From contig JASHOE010000034.1 in assembly GCA_030041275.1 (NCBI GenBank), positions 1-58,212 on the forward strand: a stretch of 58,212 bases of DNA, given 5' to 3'. Numbering within the stretch: position 1 is the stretch's first letter; the number at the start of each line of letters is the position of its first letter. A program made the translations under genes and the position numbers. This DNA comes from Streptosporangiaceae bacterium. Lineage in GTDB: Bacteria; Actinomycetota; Actinomycetes; Streptosporangiales; Streptosporangiaceae. The notes beneath the pieces are model-generated. The model made no database searches and was not told where the DNA came from. It saw nothing but the letters and a program-made list of their open reading frames with translations. Below, piece after piece: positions 1-9,753 of the stretch.

Positions 1-3000
1 CAGCCGACTTCGCAGGCCCGCCCCGCAGCGGCCGCCGACAGTCCGGCCGCGGCCAACGGGACGGGTAGCCCGGCCGCCGTGGCTGCCACAACCCCGGGGA
101 CCGCCGAGCAGGTCGTCCGGCTGCGGGGTGCTTCGGCGCGGACCGCGACCAACATGACGGCGAGCCTCGCGGTGCCCACCGCGACGAGCGTCCGGACGAT
201 CCCGGCGAAGCTGCTGATCGACAACCGGATCGTGATCAACAATCACCTGGCGCGGGGCCGCGGCGGCAAGGTCTCCTTCACCCACCTGATCGGCTACGCG
301 ATCATCCGCGCGCTGGCGGTGGCGCCGGAGATGAACTTCGGCTACACGGAGGTGGACGGCAAGCCGGCGCTCCTGGAGCCCGAGCACGTCAATTTCGGCC
401 TGGCCATCGACGTGCGCAAGGACGACGGTGCCCGGCAGCTGCTGGTGCCCAGCATCAAGGCCGCCGAGGCCATGGATTTCCGGCAGTTCTGGGTGGCCTA
501 CGAAGACCTGATCAGGAAGGCCAGGACCGGCGCGCTGACGGTCGCAGACTTCGCCGGCACCACGATCAGCCTGACCAACCCTGGCACGATCGGTACCGAG
601 CACTCGGTCCCGCGGCTCATGCCGGGCCAGGGCTGCATCGTCGGGGTGGGAGCCATGGAGTGGCCCGCCGCCTACCAGGGTGCGTCCGAGGAGACGATGG
701 CGAGGCTCGCGATCAGCAAGACCGTGACGCTGACGTCGACCTACGACCACCGCATCATCCAGGGCGCGCAGTCCGGGGAGTTCCTCCGGATCGTGCACGA
801 GCTCCTGCTCGGCGCCGACGGTTTTTACGACGACGTGTTCGCGGCGCTGCGGATCCCCTACGAGCCAGTCCGCTGGGTCCAGGACATTCCGGCCGGTCAT
901 GAAGACGACATCACCAAGGCAGCGCGGGTCTATGAGCTGATCCACGCCTACCGGGTCCGTGGCCACCTCATGGCGGACACCGACCCGCTCGAGTATCGCC
1001 AGCGCAAGCATCCCGACCTCGACATCAACCAGCACGGGCTCACGCTGTGGGATCTGGAGCGCGAGTTCGCCACCGGCGGCTTCGGCGGCAAGTCGCGGAT
1101 GCCGCTGCGGGAGATTCTCGGTGTGCTGCGCGACTCGTACTGCCGCACCGTCGGCGTCGAGTACATGCACATCCAGAATCCCGAGGAGCGGGCCTGGCTG
1201 CAGGCGCGGGTGGAGCGGCCGCACCCGAGGGCGGACCACGACGAGCAGCTGCGCATCTTGTCCCGGCTGAACGTGGCCGAGGCGTTCGAGATGTTCCTGC
1301 AGACCAAGTTCATCGGCCAGCGCCGGTTCTCCCTCGAAGGCGCGGAGTCGCTGATCCCGCTGCTGGACGCGGTGCTGACAGAGGCGGCCGCCGACCACCT
1401 GCACGAGGTCGTCATCGGCATGGCGCACCGGGGCCGCCTCAACGTGCTGGCCAACATCGTCGGCAAGTCCTACGGCCAGATCTTCGCCGAGTTCGAGGGC
1501 AACCTCGACCCCGCCACCACCCACGGCTCCGGGGACGTGAAGTACCACCTCGGCGCCGAAGGCACCTATAACGCACCGGACGGTTCACGGCTGCCAACCT
1601 CCCTGGTCGCCAACCCCAGTCACCTGGAAGCGGTGGACCCGGTGCTCGAGGGCGTCGTCCGCGCCAAGCAGGACGTCATCGACATGGGCGAGCCGGGCTT
1701 CACGGTGCTTCCCGTGCTCATTCACGGCGACGCGGCGTTCGCGGGCCAGGGAGTGGTCGCGGAGACGCTGGAGCTGTCCCAGCTGCGTGGCTACCGGACC
1801 GGCGGCACGGTGCACATCGTGGTCAACAACCAGGTGGGCTTCACCACCTCACCCGCGTCGGCACGATCGAGCGTGTACAGCACCGACGTCGCGCGGATGA
1901 TCCAGGCGCCGATCTTCCACGTGAACGGCGACGACCCGGAGGCTGTCGTCCGGGTCGGCAGGCTGGCGTTCGAGTACCGCCAGGCGTTCCACAAGGACGT
2001 CGTCATCGACTTGGTCTGCTACCGCCGGCGCGGGCACAACGAGACCGACAACCCGTCGTTCACCCAGCCGATCATGTACGACCTGATCGACGCCAAGCGA
2101 TCCACTCGCAAGCTCTACACCGAGGCGCTGATCGGCCGCGGTGACATCACGATGGACGAGGCCGAGGAAGCGCTGCGGAACTTCCAGCAGGAACTCGAGC
2201 GCGCGTTCACCGAGACCAAGGACGCTGCGAGTGCGCCGAAGGCGGTGACGGTCGTGCCGCCGGTACCGGACGCGGTCATCGACCCGAGGACGGTCCCGAC
2301 CGCGATCACCGCGGAGACCGTCAAGCGCATCGTCGACACGCAGGTATCCCTGCCGGACGGCTTCACGGTGCACCCGCGGCTGGCGCCGCAGCTGCAGCGG
2401 CGTTCCGCCATGGTGCAGCAGGACGAGATCGACTGGGGCACCGGTGAGCTGCTGGCGTTCGGCTCGACCCTGATCGATGGGCATTCGGTCCGGCTGATCG
2501 GGCAGGACTCCCGCCGGGGCACCTTCGGCCAGCGGCACGCGGTGCTCGTGGACCGGCACACCGGCGCGGAGTACGTGCCGCTGCGGACCTTCAACACCGC
2601 GCAGACGAGGTTCCACGCGTACGACTCGCTGCTGTCGGAGTACGCAGCGGTCGGCTTCGAGTACGGCTACTCGGTCGCCCGGCCCGACGCGCTGGTGTGC
2701 TGGGAAGCGCAATTCGGCGACTTCGTGAACGGCGCGCAGACGATCATCGACGAGTTCATCAGCGCGGGTGAGCAGAAGTGGGGTCAGCGATCCGGTGTCG
2801 TGCTGCTGCTGCCGCACGGCTACGAGGGCCAGGGACCCGACCACTCCTCCGCGCGGATCGAGCGGTTCCTCTCGCTGTGCGCGCAGGACAACATGACCGT
2901 AGCCCTGCCGAGCACGCCGGCCAGCTACTTCCACCTGCTGCGACTGCACGCGCTCGCGGGACAGGTCAAGCCGCTCATCGTGTTCACGCCCAAGTCGCTG

Positions 3001-3456
3001 CTGCGGCTGAAGGCCGCCGTGTCGAAGGCGGCGGAGTTCACCTCGGGCTCGTTCGCTCCGGTCATCGGCGACCCTGAGTCGGGCGACCCGGCGGCCATCC
3101 GGCGCGTGCTGCTGTGCTCCGGCAAGATCTGCTACGACCTGGCCGAGCGTCGGCGCGCTAGCGGCGCTACCGACACGGCGGTCGTCCGGGTCGAGCGGCT
3201 GTATCCGCTGCCCGCGGCCGAGATCGCCGCCGAGAGCTCGCGCTACCCGGCAGCAACGGAGGTCACCTGGGTCCAGGAGGAGCCGGCCAACATGGGTGCC
3301 TGGCCGTTCATGGCCATGCACGTGCCGGCCGTACTTGGCCGACCCGTCGGCGTCATATCCAGGCCCGCCAGCTCAGCGCCGGCCTCGGGTTCGGCCAAGG
3401 CGCACGCCGCTGAGCAGGCTGCGATCCTGGACGCCGCGTTCCCTCGGATCGGCTGA
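1..3456 (+). CDS. kgd: Multifunctional 2-oxoglutarate decarboxylase/dehydrogenase E1 with fused E2 domain, 5'-truncated by window edge
   Basis: The frame is open from base 1, so the true start lies upstream; 1151 codons are visible. This actinobacterial enzyme feeds 2-oxoglutarate into the TCA cycle by ThDP-dependent decarboxylation and succinyl transfer. The visible part opens with an Ala/Pro-rich linker, then an acyltransferase (E2) domain to about codon 280 with the DHRIIQGA active-site motif near base 745. The E1 part follows: AHRGRLN near base 1423, the ThDP/Mg motif GDAAFAGQG near base 1729 and VNNQVGFTT near base 1822, then a transketolase-like C-terminal domain. Only the N-terminal segment of a protein of roughly 1230 residues is missing. 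The next gene starts 5 nt after the stop. Identity is secure from domain order and motifs. Confidence 0.96.
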   Translation, partial: QPTSQARPAAAADSPAAANGTGSPAAVAATTPGTAEQVVRLRGASARTATNMTASLAVPTATSVRTIPAKLLIDNRIVINNHLARGRGGKVSFTHLIGYAIIRALAVAPEMNFGYTEVDGKPALLEPEHVNFGLAIDVRKDDGARQLLVPSIKAAEAMDFRQFWVAYEDLIRKARTGALTVADFAGTTISLTNPGTIGTEHSVPRLMPGQGCIVGVGAMEWPAAYQGASEETMARLAISKTVTLTSTYDHRIIQGAQSGEFLRIVHELLLGADGFYDDVFAALRIPYEPVRWVQDIPAGHEDDITKAARVYELIHAYRVRGHLMADTDPLEYRQRKHPDLDINQHGLTLWDLEREFATGGFGGKSRMPLREILGVLRDSYCRTVGVEYMHIQNPEERAWLQARVERPHPRADHDEQLRILSRLNVAEAFEMFLQTKFIGQRRFSLEGAESLIPLLDAVLTEAAADHLHEVVIGMAHRGRLNVLANIVGKSYGQIFAEFEGNLDPATTHGSGDVKYHLGAEGTYNAPDGSRLPTSLVANPSHLEAVDPVLEGVVRAKQDVIDMGEPGFTVLPVLIHGDAAFAGQGVVAETLELSQLRGYRTGGTVHIVVNNQVGFTTSPASARSSVYSTDVARMIQAPIFHVNGDDPEAVVRVGRLAFEYRQAFHKDVVIDLVCYRRRGHNETDNPSFTQPIMYDLIDAKRSTRKLYTEALIGRGDITMDEAEEALRNFQQELERAFTETKDAASAPKAVTVVPPVPDAVIDPRTVPTAITAETVKRIVDTQVSLPDGFTVHPRLAPQLQRRSAMVQQDEIDWGTGELLAFGSTLIDGHSVRLIGQDSRRGTFGQRHAVLVDRHTGAEYVPLRTFNTAQTRFHAYDSLLSEYAAVGFEYGYSVARPDALVCWEAQFGDFVNGAQTIIDEFISAGEQKWGQRSGVVLLLPHGYEGQGPDHSSARIERFLSLCAQDNMTVALPSTPASYFHLLRLHALAGQVKPLIVFTPKSLLRLKAAVSKAAEFTSGSFAPVIGDPESGDPAAIRRVLLCSGKICYDLAERRRASGATDTAVVRVERLYPLPAAEIAAESSRYPAATEVTWVQEEPANMGAWPFMAMHVPAVLGRPVGVISRPASSAPASGSAKAHAAEQAAILDAAFPRIG

Positions 3457-3461
3457 CCACG

Positions 3462-3641
3462 GTGTACTTCACCGACCGCGGGATAGAGGAACTCGACGAG
3501 CGGCGCGGCGCCGAGCAGGTGGCACTCGGCTGGCTAGCCGAGCGGCTGCGCGACTTCGTCGACGAGCACCCGGATGCTGAGTCCGTGGTTGACCTGCTGG
3601 CGAGCTGGCTGGCCAGGCTTGACGACGATTCTGACGACTGA
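3462..3641 (+). CDS. DUF6104-type small acidic protein
   Basis: This 59-residue GTG-start frame begins MYFTDRGIEELDERRG and ends in an acidic LDDDSDD tail. The opening and the repeated WLAxRL-type helices match a small actinobacterial family I recall as DUF6104, whose function is unknown. It begins 5 nt after the kgd stop and is probably co-transcribed with it. A GAGG-like purine run is absent, so translation may depend on coupling to kgd. Only the family assignment is from memory; the frame and its position are directly visible. Confidence 0.75.
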   Translation: MYFTDRGIEELDERRGAEQVALGWLAERLRDFVDEHPDAESVVDLLASWLARLDDDSDD

Positions 3642-3713
3642 GAGACCCAGCCGGGACCGCGGACGGTTCGCCGCACGGGGCCTGAGGTAACGGCGAGATG
3701 AACACGATACATC

Positions 3714-3749
3714 TTGACTTTTGGCTGACGCGACATATCGTATCGATGT
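3714..3749 (+). promoter_or_regulatory. Candidate promoter and PadR-type operator before the padR-like gene
   Basis: TTGACT (3714-3719) and TATCGT (3736-3741) are separated by 16 bp and resemble a sigma-70-type promoter. The -10 overlaps 3733-3749, which has ACAT and ATGT arms around a 9-nt centre. ACAT/ATGT dyads are typical of PadR operators, so autorepression is plausible. This is inference from sequence only. Confidence 0.4.
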
Positions 3750-3813
3750 GAGAGTACGATCTCGGGGCAGAGGCGTGCGTTGCCGCAGAGGTCAAGGCAG
3801 GCGGTGAGGTTCA

Positions 3814-4791
3814 GTGAGCCCAGTTTTCCGGCATGGCAGGCTCCGGCTGTACCTGCTGAAGCTCCTCGATGAGGCGCCGCGGCACGGCTATGAGGTCATC
3901 CGGCTGCTGCAGGACCGCTTCATGGGTGTCTACGCACCGTCCCCCGGCACGATCTATCCCCGGCTTGCCCGGCTCGAAGAAGACGGTCTCGTTACGCACG
4001 AGGAAGTAGACGGCAAGAAGATCTACAGCATCACCGACAAGGGTCGCGCAGAGATCCGGTCCAGGCTCGGTGATCTCGCCGACCTGGAGGACGAGCTGAC
4101 CGAGTCGCTGCGGGACGTGGCTCGCGAGATCTCTGTCGACGTCAGGGAGACTGTCCGCAGCATCAGGGAGGAACTGGCCTCCGCCGCGCGAGAGTTCCGC
4201 ACGCCCGACGCCAAGGCGGACAAGGCGGACAAGGCGGACAAGGGCAGGGACAGCAACCGGTCCGCCGACCCAGACGCCGGAAAGACCGGCGCTGCCGACA
4301 AGGCCGGGAGCGAGGACGCGCGGCGGATCAGGGAAGAAGCACGGCGCAGCCAGGAGCGGATGCGCGCGAGCTTCCGGGCGCGCGGCCGCGGGGCCACCGA
4401 GTGGCCAGCCTGGTCGGCCTGGTCGGAGTCGACCAGCGACGCGGGCGAGGCCGGCGCCTTCGGGTTCGGCTCCAGCCGCGGGCGGGCCACCGGCGCCCGG
4501 CGTAGTGGTCCAGGGCCCGTCAGCGACCTCGAGCGAATGGCGATGCAGTTCGCCACCGAGCTCCGCGCCGCAGCGAGACAGACTGGCAACCTGGGCGAGC
4601 GGTCCCTCAACGAGCTCCGCGACATCCTGAGCGACACGCTCGCCAAGGTGCGCGCCGAGGTCTTCACTCCCGACGGCACGACCCAGGCCGCCCGCAACCC
4701 GACCGAGCACGGTACCGCGGCGGGGGACGGGTCGGCGGCCGACGGTGCGGACCCGGACCAGGACCAGGACCAGGATCCGGACAAGGCCTGA
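3814..4791 (+). CDS. PadR family transcriptional regulator with long disordered C-terminal tail
   Basis: The N-terminal 90 residues form a PadR winged helix: LLKLLDEAPRHGYEVIRLL, then SPGTIYPRLARLEEDGLV and the beta-wing KKIYSITDKG. PadR proteins are normally under about 200 residues, but this one has 325. The extension holds a KADKADKADK run encoded by 9-bp tandem repeats (about 4213-4242), a basic/Trp-rich stretch, a helical segment near residues 240-285 and a closing DQDQDQ acidic repeat. Start GTG 3814 precedes the HGRLRLY segment directly. The target is unknown; the gene stands alone between kgd and a convergent oxidoreductase. A dyad upstream suggests autoregulation. Confidence 0.85.
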   Translation: MSPVFRHGRLRLYLLKLLDEAPRHGYEVIRLLQDRFMGVYAPSPGTIYPRLARLEEDGLVTHEEVDGKKIYSITDKGRAEIRSRLGDLADLEDELTESLRDVAREISVDVRETVRSIREELASAAREFRTPDAKADKADKADKGRDSNRSADPDAGKTGAADKAGSEDARRIREEARRSQERMRASFRARGRGATEWPAWSAWSESTSDAGEAGAFGFGSSRGRATGARRSGPGPVSDLERMAMQFATELRAAARQTGNLGERSLNELRDILSDTLAKVRAEVFTPDGTTQAARNPTEHGTAAGDGSAADGADPDQDQDQDPDKA

Positions 4792-4811
4792 CCACCAGCC
4801 CGACCCCAGCG

Positions 4812-5780
4812 CTACAGGGTGAATACCACCTTGCCGAACAGATCGCCGGAGATCATCGCCGCGAAGCCGGGCTTGGCGTCGGTGAGCGGCGTTGTCCGGT
4901 CGATGAGCGGCCTGGTCCCGGTTTGCTCGCAGAAGGTCAGCAGCCTGGCCAGCTCGCCTCGGGTACCCATCGTCGAGCCGATCACCGATAGCTGCAGGAA
5001 GAACACCCGGCTCAGGTCCGCCGGTGGCACGCTGCCGCTGGTGGCGCCGCAGATGACGATCACGCCGCCGGGCTTGAGCGCCCGCAGCGAATGTGCCCAG
5101 GTTGCCTCGCCCACGGTTTCCATGACCGCGTCGACGCGCTCCGGCAGCCGCGCTCCGGACTCGAATGTCTGGTCGGCGCCGAGTTGCAGCGCTCGCTCGC
5201 GCTTGTGCGCAGCGCGGCTGGTGACCCACATCCGGTAGCCGGCCGCGCGGCCGAGCTGGATCAGCGCGGTCGAGACCCCGCCGCCTGCGCCCTGCACCAG
5301 CACCGTCGCGCCAGGCCCGATCGGCGCGCGGTCGAACAGCATCCGGAACGCAGTCAGATACGCGGTCGGCAGGCACGCTGCCTCCTCGAACGACAGCGCC
5401 CTGGGCTTGGGCACGAGGTTTCGTCGCGGCACCGCGAGGCGCTCGGCGAACGTGCCGTCGTACCGCTCCGACAGCAGTGACCGCGACGGATCGAGCGTCT
5501 CGTCGCCGCCGGCCGCGGCGGGATCGCCGATGACCGCGTGCACGACGACGTCGTTGCCGTCGGCGTCGACCCCAGCGGCGTCGCAGCCGAGAATCATCGG
5601 CAGCCGGTCGGCGGGCAGCCCGACACCGCGCAGCGACCAGACGTCATGGTGGTTGAGGGAGGCCGCCTTGACGGTGACCGTGGTCCAGCCGTCTGGCGCC
5701 GCTGGCTCGGCGTGCTCTCCGAATTCCAGGCCGGCGATGGGATTCTCGGCGTCGAAGCGCGCGGCAGTGACAGCGAACAT
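4812..5780 (-). CDS. Zinc-binding-type (MDR) NAD(P)H-dependent oxidoreductase, quinone reductase-like
   Basis: This 322-residue medium-chain dehydrogenase/reductase has a GroES-like N-terminal half (SLNHHDVWSLRGVG) and a Rossmann half with VLVQGAGGGVSTALIQLG. No four-cysteine structural zinc lobe is present, so it resembles the quinone oxidoreductase/YhdH side of the family rather than classical zinc alcohol dehydrogenases. The substrate is unknown. An upstream in-frame start would add 47 low-complexity residues. ATG 5780 is preferred because TAGGGT lies exactly 7 nt upstream (5788-5793), as in a leaderless transcript, and because family similarity begins there. It converges on the PadR gene. 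Confidence 0.85.
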   Translation of the reverse strand: MFAVTAARFDAENPIAGLEFGEHAEPAAPDGWTTVTVKAASLNHHDVWSLRGVGLPADRLPMILGCDAAGVDADGNDVVVHAVIGDPAAAGGDETLDPSRSLLSERYDGTFAERLAVPRRNLVPKPRALSFEEAACLPTAYLTAFRMLFDRAPIGPGATVLVQGAGGGVSTALIQLGRAAGYRMWVTSRAAHKRERALQLGADQTFESGARLPERVDAVMETVGEATWAHSLRALKPGGVIVICGATSGSVPPADLSRVFFLQLSVIGSTMGTRGELARLLTFCEQTGTRPLIDRTTPLTDAKPGFAAMISGDLFGKVVFTL

Positions 5781-5787
5781 GAACTGG

Positions 5788-5793
5788 ACCCTA
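5788..5793 (-). promoter_or_regulatory. Leaderless-type -10 hexamer of the MDR oxidoreductase gene
   Basis: TAGGGT on the minus strand is followed by 7 nt and then ATG 5780. Transcription would begin at the start codon itself. Confidence 0.5.
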
Positions 5794-6038
5794 GCGCCAC
5801 TGCGGTTCGGCGACCCCGCGAGGTGCCCGGCCGCGTCGCCTGTCGGCCGGCGCCGCGCCCAGCAGGGGCGCAGCGCCGGCGTAGGGCAGCCTCGGCCTAT
5901 GTCGGGGCGACTGTGCGCCACCTAATCGTTACCGGGACTGGCCAGGTGAAAAAGGACGCCGCCACAGCAGCAGCGTCTGTGCCATACTCAATCTCGGGGA
6001 AGCGGCCTCCTGGTTTCCAACGCAGGTTAGGACCGTTT

Positions 6039-6653
6039 GTGAATCTCTCGTCGTACGCGGCATTGGCGGTTCGGCTCGCCAACACCGCTGTCCTTGCACC
6101 GGGTGAGCCTGATCCGCTCAGCTCGCCCGCTGCTTGCGCGAGCGCCCTCGGTGACTGCCTGGCTGGTCCGGTCACCCGGCGCGACCTTGACGTGCTCAGG
6201 CACGTTCGGGCCGAGTTCAACGCCATCTTCGAGGCCGCGGCCAAGGGCGAGGATCAGAAGGCCATGGCGCGGCTCAACGCGCTGCTAGTCCAGTTCCCCA
6301 TCCAGCCCGAGATGACCAGTCATGACCAGCAGCGCTGGCACGTGCATCTTGCCTCGCAGGGTTCGGTGGGGGATCGATTCGTGGCCGGCGCGATCATCGG
6401 CGTCGCGCTCAGCGTGTCCGGCCTCGGCGTCAGCAGGCTGGGCATCTGCGCGATCGCGTCGTGTCCGCAGGTGTTCATCGACGCGAGCCCGGGCAAGTCG
6501 CGGCGGTACTGCAAGGAGCACGCCGCTGCGCGCGGCAACGTGAGCACCCTGCACAGGCAGCCAGCCGGGCTGGCACAGCCCGGGAAGCCGGGCGCGGCGG
6601 ACACGAGCGACGAGGAGAGCGGCCGGGTCGCGGCAACCCCCGCCGCGAGCTAG
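6039..6653 (+). CDS. CGNR zinc-finger / ABATE-type regulator-like protein
   Basis: This 204-residue protein opens with a region typical of the stress-linked ABATE domain (YAALAVRLANTA, a polar middle, then a helical RRDLDVLRHVRAEFNAIFEAA segment). It ends with a CGNR-like finger: CAIASCPQVFIDASPGKSRRYC, then a position where the usual Cys is His (KEH), then AARGNVSTLHRQ. The Cys-to-His change could still bind zinc. Start GTG 6039 is chosen because AGGA lies 7 nt before it; upstream sequence in this frame overlaps the divergent oxidoreductase promoter. Such proteins are thought to be transcriptional regulators, but no target is evident. Confidence 0.75.
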   Translation: MNLSSYAALAVRLANTAVLAPGEPDPLSSPAACASALGDCLAGPVTRRDLDVLRHVRAEFNAIFEAAAKGEDQKAMARLNALLVQFPIQPEMTSHDQQRWHVHLASQGSVGDRFVAGAIIGVALSVSGLGVSRLGICAIASCPQVFIDASPGKSRRYCKEHAAARGNVSTLHRQPAGLAQPGKPGAADTSDEESGRVAATPAAS

Positions 6654-6952
6654 CGTCACCCCTCTCGCAACGCGGCACCCGGGCGACGGCCGATACAGCC
6701 CGGTCCGGGTCGCCTTGCCCCCGTCCGGCCCGTTGTACCGGGCTAACTGCCCTAAACCAGGCAAACGTGCCCTGACCTGGCGTTATATCCCTAAAATCGC
6801 TGTCGATCTGTCCGGTTCATGACACTTCAGTAACTCGCGTTACCAAAACGAAGCCAAGGGACTTCTAGCCACGAACCAAGTCGATCATTACCATGAGCAG
6901 CACTCAAGGGCCGTATGGCCTACGCATGCGGACCGGAAAGAAGGTTCGAATC
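6654..6952. other. Intergenic region upstream of the APC permease
   Basis: Nearly 300 bp lie between the CGNR gene and the permease. TAAAAT at 6792-6797 is the best -10 candidate, with no clear -35 at 17 bp. A small hairpin can form at about 6758-6774 (CAGGCA, loop AACG, TGCCCTG with one bulge). I recognise no riboswitch. Confidence 0.3.
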
Positions 6953-8668
6953 ATGGCAGCTGAGTCTGCTCCCGTTGCCACCAGACCGGCCGATGTAGGC
7001 CTCAAGCGAGAGATGGGGTTGATCGGCGCCATGTGGGCGTCCGAGACCTCGCTCATCGGCTCAGGCTGGCTATTCGGCTCGTTGTATGCAGTGTCGGTGG
7101 CGGGCAACGCCGCGATCCTCTCGTGGATCATCGCCGGCGTCATCGTCGTCGTGCTCTCCCTCGTGCACTCTGAGCTCGGCGGGATGTATCCGGTCGCGGG
7201 CGGCACCGCGAGGTTCCCGCACTTCGCATTCGGCAGCATCACCGGCGCGTCGTTCGGGTTCTTCTCCTGGCTGCAAGCGGTCTGCGTGGCGCCCATCGAG
7301 TGCTTCGCGGTCATGCAGTACGGCCAGTACTGGCTAGGCCCCAACAGCATCTGGAACGTGCAGATCTACGACGCGACCAAGAAGGTCACGACCGGGGCTG
7401 GCTTCGGCCTGACGATCGCGCTGATGGCCATCTTCACGATCATCAACTTCCTGGCGATGCGCCTGTTCAACAAGGTCAACGCGGCGATCACCTGGTGGAA
7501 GGTCGCCATCCCCGTGCTGGCCATCATCATCCTGTTCACCAAGTTCAAGAGCGGCAACTGGAGCGCGGCTGGCGGTTTCATGCCGTACGGCTGGAAATCC
7601 GTGTTCAGCGCGATGCCGGTGGCTGGAGTTGTGTTCGCCTATCTCGGGTTCGAACAGGCGGATCAGCTCGCCGGTGAGATCAAGAACCCGCAGCGGAATC
7701 TGCCGCTCGCGATCATCGGCGCGATGTTGATCGCGGTCGCCATCTACTGCCTACTCCAGGTGGTGTTCATCGGCGGCGTCCCGACTAGCCTCATCTCGGG
7801 TTCCAAGGGCTGGCTCGGGCTATCCTCGACGAGCCCGATCGTGGTCGGACCGTTTGCGGGGCTGGCTGGGGTCGTCGGATTCGCCTGGCTGGCGAACCTG
7901 CTGCGGGTGGACGCGTTCATCTCCCCGTTCGGCACCGGCATGATGTACCAGACGTCCACCTCGCGCGTCGGCTACGGCCTCGCCAGGAACCGGTACTACC
8001 CGCCGGTTTTCCGGTGGACCGACAAGAACGGCGTGCCGTGGTTCAGCCTGCTCGTCGCGTTCGCACTCGGCCTGCTCTTCCTGCTGCCGTTCCCGAGCTG
8101 GAAGTCGCTGGTCGGCCTCGTCACCAGCGCCAGCGTGCTGATGTACGCGGGTGCGCCGCTGTCCCTCAGCGCGTTCCGCAAGCAGGTGCCGGACGCGGCC
8201 AGGCCGTACCGGATGCCGGGGGCAGCCTGGCTGTCACCCATCGCGTTCATCTTCGCGTGCGAGATCATTTACTTCTCCGGGTTCGACACCGTGTGGAAGC
8301 TCGGCATCGCGATCGTGGCGGGCTACATCCTGATCGGCACGTGGATGGCATTCGACAGCAAGCGGCCGCCGCTGGACTGGAAGCAGGCTCAGTGGCTGCC
8401 GGTCTTCTTGCTCGGCATGGGCATCATCTCGTGGATGGGCCGCTACTGCAGCTCCGGTCCGGCCGGACCCGGGGCGAGCTGCAGCGCCACCCAGCGGATC
8501 CCGTTCTGGTACGACATGGGAATCGTCGCCGTCTTCGCCTTGATCATCTTCTTCTGGGCGCAGGCAGTCCGGCTGCCCAGGGAGGGCATGCTGGACATGG
8601 TCGAGCGGCAGTCCCTGGACGAGCACGACCCAGACGCAGCGGCAGCAGCGGCGGCATCAGCCGGCTGA
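6953..8668 (+). CDS. APC superfamily amino acid/polyamine permease
   Basis: The 571-residue integral membrane protein has about 12 hydrophobic segments and the APC signature after the first helix: [18 protein letters not shown] and later [13 protein letters not shown] conserved acidic helix reads [19 protein letters not shown]. It should import amino acids or related amines by proton symport; the substrate cannot be read. ATG 6953 is preferred over the upstream ATG 6893 because AAGAAGG lies 9 nt before it and the conserved N-terminus starts just after. The C-terminus ends in an alanine run. A strong bidirectional terminator follows. Confidence 0.9.
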   Translation: MAAESAPVATRPADVGLKREMGLIGAMWASETSLIGSGWLFGSLYAVSVAGNAAILSWIIAGVIVVVLSLVHSELGGMYPVAGGTARFPHFAFGSITGASFGFFSWLQAVCVAPIECFAVMQYGQYWLGPNSIWNVQIYDATKKVTTGAGFGLTIALMAIFTIINFLAMRLFNKVNAAITWWKVAIPVLAIIILFTKFKSGNWSAAGGFMPYGWKSVFSAMPVAGVVFAYLGFEQADQLAGEIKNPQRNLPLAIIGAMLIAVAIYCLLQVVFIGGVPTSLISGSKGWLGLSSTSPIVVGPFAGLAGVVGFAWLANLLRVDAFISPFGTGMMYQTSTSRVGYGLARNRYYPPVFRWTDKNGVPWFSLLVAFALGLLFLLPFPSWKSLVGLVTSASVLMYAGAPLSLSAFRKQVPDAARPYRMPGAAWLSPIAFIFACEIIYFSGFDTVWKLGIAIVAGYILIGTWMAFDSKRPPLDWKQAQWLPVFLLGMGIISWMGRYCSSGPAGPGASCSATQRIPFWYDMGIVAVFALIIFFWAQAVRLPREGMLDMVERQSLDEHDPDAAAAAAASAG

Positions 8669-8687
8669 CCCGTCTGCAACACTCGAC

Positions 8688-8724
8688 GGATCTGGCCCGT
8701 CCCACCTTGGGGCGGGCCAGATCC
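8688..8724. terminator. Bidirectional hairpin terminator between permease and sodX
   Basis: Arms 8688-8703 and 8709-8724 pair over 16 bp with one G-T wobble around an ACCTT loop. It lies between convergent genes. Confidence 0.85.
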
Positions 8725-8728
8725 GTCT

Positions 8729-9055
8729 TCAGTCCCGGCCCGCTGACCAGTACCGCAGCAGCACGCGACCGTAGACCAGACCGGTGGGAACGGGGCCGAA
8801 CGACACGCTGTCCACCGCACCGGCGCCTGGGTTGTCGGACACGAGCCACCAGCCGCCGGGCAGCAGCCGCTCGGCCCGCTTCACCAGCAGCATGTTGGCC
8901 TGCCCTGGATGGCGCGCGATCACCACCTGGCCCGGGCGGATCCGCGGTGGCCGGCCGGAGCGCAGCCCGCGCCATGCGAGCAGCCAGTCACCCGGCTGCA
9001 ACTTGGGTTCCATCGAGCGCTCCACTACGGCGACTCGCCACAGTGGCCAGCGCAT
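8729..9055 (-). CDS. sodX: Nickel superoxide dismutase maturation protease (S26/signal-peptidase-like)
   Basis: This 108-residue S26-type peptidase carries the nucleophile motif VVERSMEPKLQPGD and the general-base lysine in MLLVKRAERLL. It lacks an obvious membrane anchor, as usual for the short protease that trims the N-terminal leader of nickel superoxide dismutase so that His1 is exposed. The neighbouring divergent sodN gene makes the assignment firm. ATG 9055 is chosen over an upstream frame start at 9106 because GGGAGGG lies just before it. The two genes share an 80-bp control region. Confidence 0.9.
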   Translation of the reverse strand: MRWPLWRVAVVERSMEPKLQPGDWLLAWRGLRSGRPPRIRPGQVVIARHPGQANMLLVKRAERLLPGGWWLVSDNPGAGAVDSVSFGPVPTGLVYGRVLLRYWSAGRD

Positions 9056-9135
9056 GCGTCCCTCCCCCGCGGGCAGAAGGCACCGGAGTTGTACTGTCGG
9101 ACCCAAGCCAACGATCTGAATGAGAGAGGCGATCT

Positions 9136-9543
9136 ATGAGGCTGCTCGCACGTCTCCTCGCGCCGAAGGTTACCGTGCATGCGCACTGTGACCTCCCGTG
9201 CGGCGTCTACGACCCCGCGCAGGCGCGCATCGAGGCCGAGTCCGTGAAGGCCATCAGCCAGAAGTACCAGGACAACACCGACCCCGAGTTCCGTACCCGT
9301 GCGCTGATCATCAAGGAGCAGCGATCCGAGCTCGTCAAGCACCACCTGTGGGTGCTGTGGACCGACTACTTCAAGCCGCCGCACTTCGAGAAGTACCCGC
9401 AGCTCCACCAGCTGTTCAACGAGGCCACCAAGCTGGCCGGCGCGGCTGGTACCAAGGGCAGCGTGAGCGTCGCCACCGCCGACGAACTGCTCGGCAAGAT
9501 CGAGGAGATCAGCAAGATCTTCTGGGAGACCAAGCAAGCCTGA
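9136..9543 (+). CDS. sodN: Nickel-containing superoxide dismutase precursor
   Basis: The 135-residue precursor has a 16-residue leader followed by the nickel hook HCDLPCGVYDP. After cleavage before His17 the mature N-terminal His, Cys2 and Cys6 bind nickel. The rest is the four-helix bundle with KAISQKYQDNTDPEFRTRAL and HHLWVLWTDYFKPPH. It converts superoxide to oxygen and peroxide in the cytoplasm. GAGAGAGG stands 7-14 nt before ATG 9136. No Nur box could be recognised in the 80 bp between sodX and sodN. A GC hairpin follows the stop. Confidence 0.97.
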   Translation: MRLLARLLAPKVTVHAHCDLPCGVYDPAQARIEAESVKAISQKYQDNTDPEFRTRALIIKEQRSELVKHHLWVLWTDYFKPPHFEKYPQLHQLFNEATKLAGAAGTKGSVSVATADELLGKIEEISKIFWETKQA

Positions 9544-9569
9544 CAGCACACCTGCGCACTGCAGAACCC

Positions 9570-9591
9570 GGCGGGCCGTTCGCGGCCCGCC
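9570..9591 (+). terminator. Hairpin terminator after sodN
   Basis: GGCGGGCC (9570-9577) and GGCCCGCC (9584-9591) pair perfectly over a 6-nt loop. The following sequence is only weakly T-rich. Confidence 0.7.
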
Positions 9592-9753
9592 GTTCTCAGT
9601 GTCGGCCGCGGCTCTCAGTATCGGCCGCGGCATTGACCCCGGCAAGCCGCGCGGGCCACGGCCGGCCGGCGCGAGAGCACTCTGATGGTCACTGTAAGTT
9701 GCTAGTGAACCACCCTGGGCGCAACGACGCGGCTCCATTGGAAGGACATCGTA

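Noticed and set aside
1849..3321. Long minus-strand open frame opposite kgd
   Set aside because: It is a shadow of the high-G+C codon pattern of kgd, with Arg/Val/Leu-rich low-complexity sequence and no domain.
3811..5376. Minus-strand frame spanning the PadR gene and the MDR gene
   Set aside because: It crosses two well-supported genes and shows no family similarity.
9597..9635. Short direct repeat of TCGGCCGCGGC between sodN and the anti-sigma gene
   Set aside because: Two copies of an 11-nt G+C-rich word in an intergenic region give no functional hint.
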